This document shows, one piece after another, positions 63,211-64,000 of a stretch of DNA of 64,000 bases. Position 1 is the stretch's first letter, and each line of letters opens with the position of its first letter. A model generated the notes under the pieces. That model did not search any database, had not been told where the DNA came from, and saw only the letters and a list, made by a program, of their open reading frames with translations. The position numbers were made by a program, and so were the translations under genes. Source of the DNA: Psychrobacter sp. UBA6766 (GTDB lineage Bacteria > Pseudomonadota > Gammaproteobacteria > Pseudomonadales > Moraxellaceae); assembly GCF_002453355.1 (NCBI RefSeq), contig NZ_DKGQ01000022.1, forward strand, positions 1 to 64,000, in the 5' to 3' direction.

Positions 63211-64000
63211 TTATTTAGTTGTTTTGTAGATATCAAAGAAGTCAGTTGCTGACCATTTTTTTCTAATTAAGCTATAACTTTTATCTTCATCTAATAAATA
63301 CACATTAGGGAAGTATCTAATAAATAGAGGTGATAGAGTCATTGTATAGGCACCAACAGATTTATATAGGATTTTATCGCCTACTTGTAATAATCTTGAA
63401 TCTTTAATTTCAAAAATTTTATCGTATTCAAGACAAGTACCGCCTGATATTATCTGTAGTGGTACAGAAGGTGACTTACTGCTATAAGAGTCATCAGGAT
63501 ATATTGAATAAAAGTAGTTTTGCTTTCTATAGAAAGGATCTAAGTCATTCCTAGAACCATCAGTTGTAATAGTATAAAAGTCTTGTATCTTTTTAACATC
63601 AATAACTTGAGACACAAAGTCTATTGCTGATGCAACAATGGCATTTCCTGGCTCAACAATAACTGTAATATGTTCTAAATCAAAATACGAAGATAAGCCC
63701 TTGCTTATTGCAGAGAAGTAGTCATTAAAAGTAGGTTTGCCTTCCATAATCCCATAAAAGCCGCCACCTATGTCTACATACTCTAGTTCTAATGAATGTT
63801 TATGTGCAAGATCTCCAATATATTTAGCTATCTCTTCATATGTTTTAACAGCTCGAGACAAAGTCGTTCTATGAGCATGTAATCCAGCTAATTTGATATT
63901 GCTGTATTTAGATATTTTCTGTAATGCAGTTTCTAACTCATCATTTTCAGGTGAAAAGCCAAAACGGCTATACCCTTCATTTTGTTTTGCATCTTCTGGT
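63211..64000 (-). CDS. PLP-dependent decarboxylase-like protein (LysA/OdcD fold), 5' end off window
   Basis: The frame continues to the window edge; about 262 residues are visible. They include SRFGFS, GLHAHRTT of the alanine-racemase-fold barrel, YVDIGGGF (phosphate loop), VEPGNAIVA, and GGTCLEYDKI with the Cys-Asp pair of the decarboxylase active site, then YKSVGAYTM. This is a group III PLP decarboxylase fold (diaminopimelate, ornithine and similar). The catalytic Lys should lie beyond the edge. The shorter reading starting at 63861 is only the in-window part. Confidence 0.82.
   Translation of the reverse strand, partial: PEDAKQNEGYSRFGFSPENDELETALQKISKYSNIKLAGLHAHRTTLSRAVKTYEEIAKYIGDLAHKHSLELEYVDIGGGFYGIMEGKPTFNDYFSAISKGLSSYFDLEHITVIVEPGNAIVASAIDFVSQVIDVKKIQDFYTITTDGSRNDLDPFYRKQNYFYSIYPDDSYSSKSPSVPLQIISGGTCLEYDKIFEIKDSRLLQVGDKILYKSVGAYTMTLSPLFIRYFPNVYLLDEDKSYSLIRKKWSATDFFDIYKTTK

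Noticed and set aside
1..64000. CRISPR array, tRNA or rRNA genes
   Set aside because: No regularly spaced repeats, and no cloverleaf or rRNA-like stretch was found on reading; weak hairpins are terminators or the palindromic repeats.

Overview
The window looks like a chromosomal segment of a Moraxellaceae gammaproteobacterium, most likely Psychrobacter. This rests on protein character, on the gene order ndk-rlmN-pilF-rodZ-ispG-hisS-yfgM-bamB-der, and on moderate GC with AT-rich islands; no database search was possible. It divides into a conserved housekeeping half (about 1-24.7 kb) and a large surface-polysaccharide (capsule-type) locus (about 24.9-64 kb) that runs off the right edge.

Housekeeping half: a small secreted protein, a dacC-type D,D-carboxypeptidase and a membrane histidine kinase with a degenerate C-terminal domain come first. 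The der-to-ndk block follows on the minus strand. An intact tnpB-only IS200/IS605-type element and a dead IS1595-type insertion sequence (inverted repeats plus 8-bp target duplication) come next, then purA, hisZ, a DUF2237 gene, corA and folD. No tRNA, rRNA or CRISPR array was seen.

Polysaccharide locus, in transcription order (right to left, minus strand): a PLP-dependent decarboxylase-like gene (cut by the window edge), an NAD-dependent epimerase, an ATP-grasp ligase and a DegT-type aminotransferase; wzi, wza and wzc for export; tviB/tviC-type genes for a UDP-GalNAcA-type precursor; a PglK-type ABC flippase and a GT2; a frameshifted tnpB element on the plus strand; and a DUF4910 aminopeptidase-like gene followed by a strong terminator. 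A tightly overlapped nonulosonic (pseudaminic-type) acid operon follows: pseB, pseC, aldo/keto reductase, Gfo/Idh oxidoreductase, SDR, pseF, pseG, formyltransferase-fold protein, pseI. After it come a putative sialyltransferase-like GT, a GT4, an asparagine-synthase-like amidotransferase, a coupled GT4-HAD-UbiA-amidotransferase module, a Wzy-like polymerase, another GT4 and a PglC-type initiating sugar-phosphate transferase.

Inferred working: the PglC-type enzyme loads the first sugar on undecaprenyl phosphate, and the glycosyltransferases extend it with uronic acid (probably amidated) and a modified nonulosonic acid. The PglK-like ABC protein probably flips the unit, the Wzy-like protein polymerises it, and Wzc/Wza/Wzi export and anchor it. 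The least explained parts are the three extra redox genes plus an Asn-less formyltransferase-fold protein in the pse operon, the HAD-UbiA pair, and the ATP-grasp/decarboxylase/epimerase group at the right edge. A four-copy palindromic repeat family and several recombination or insertion scars are also present.
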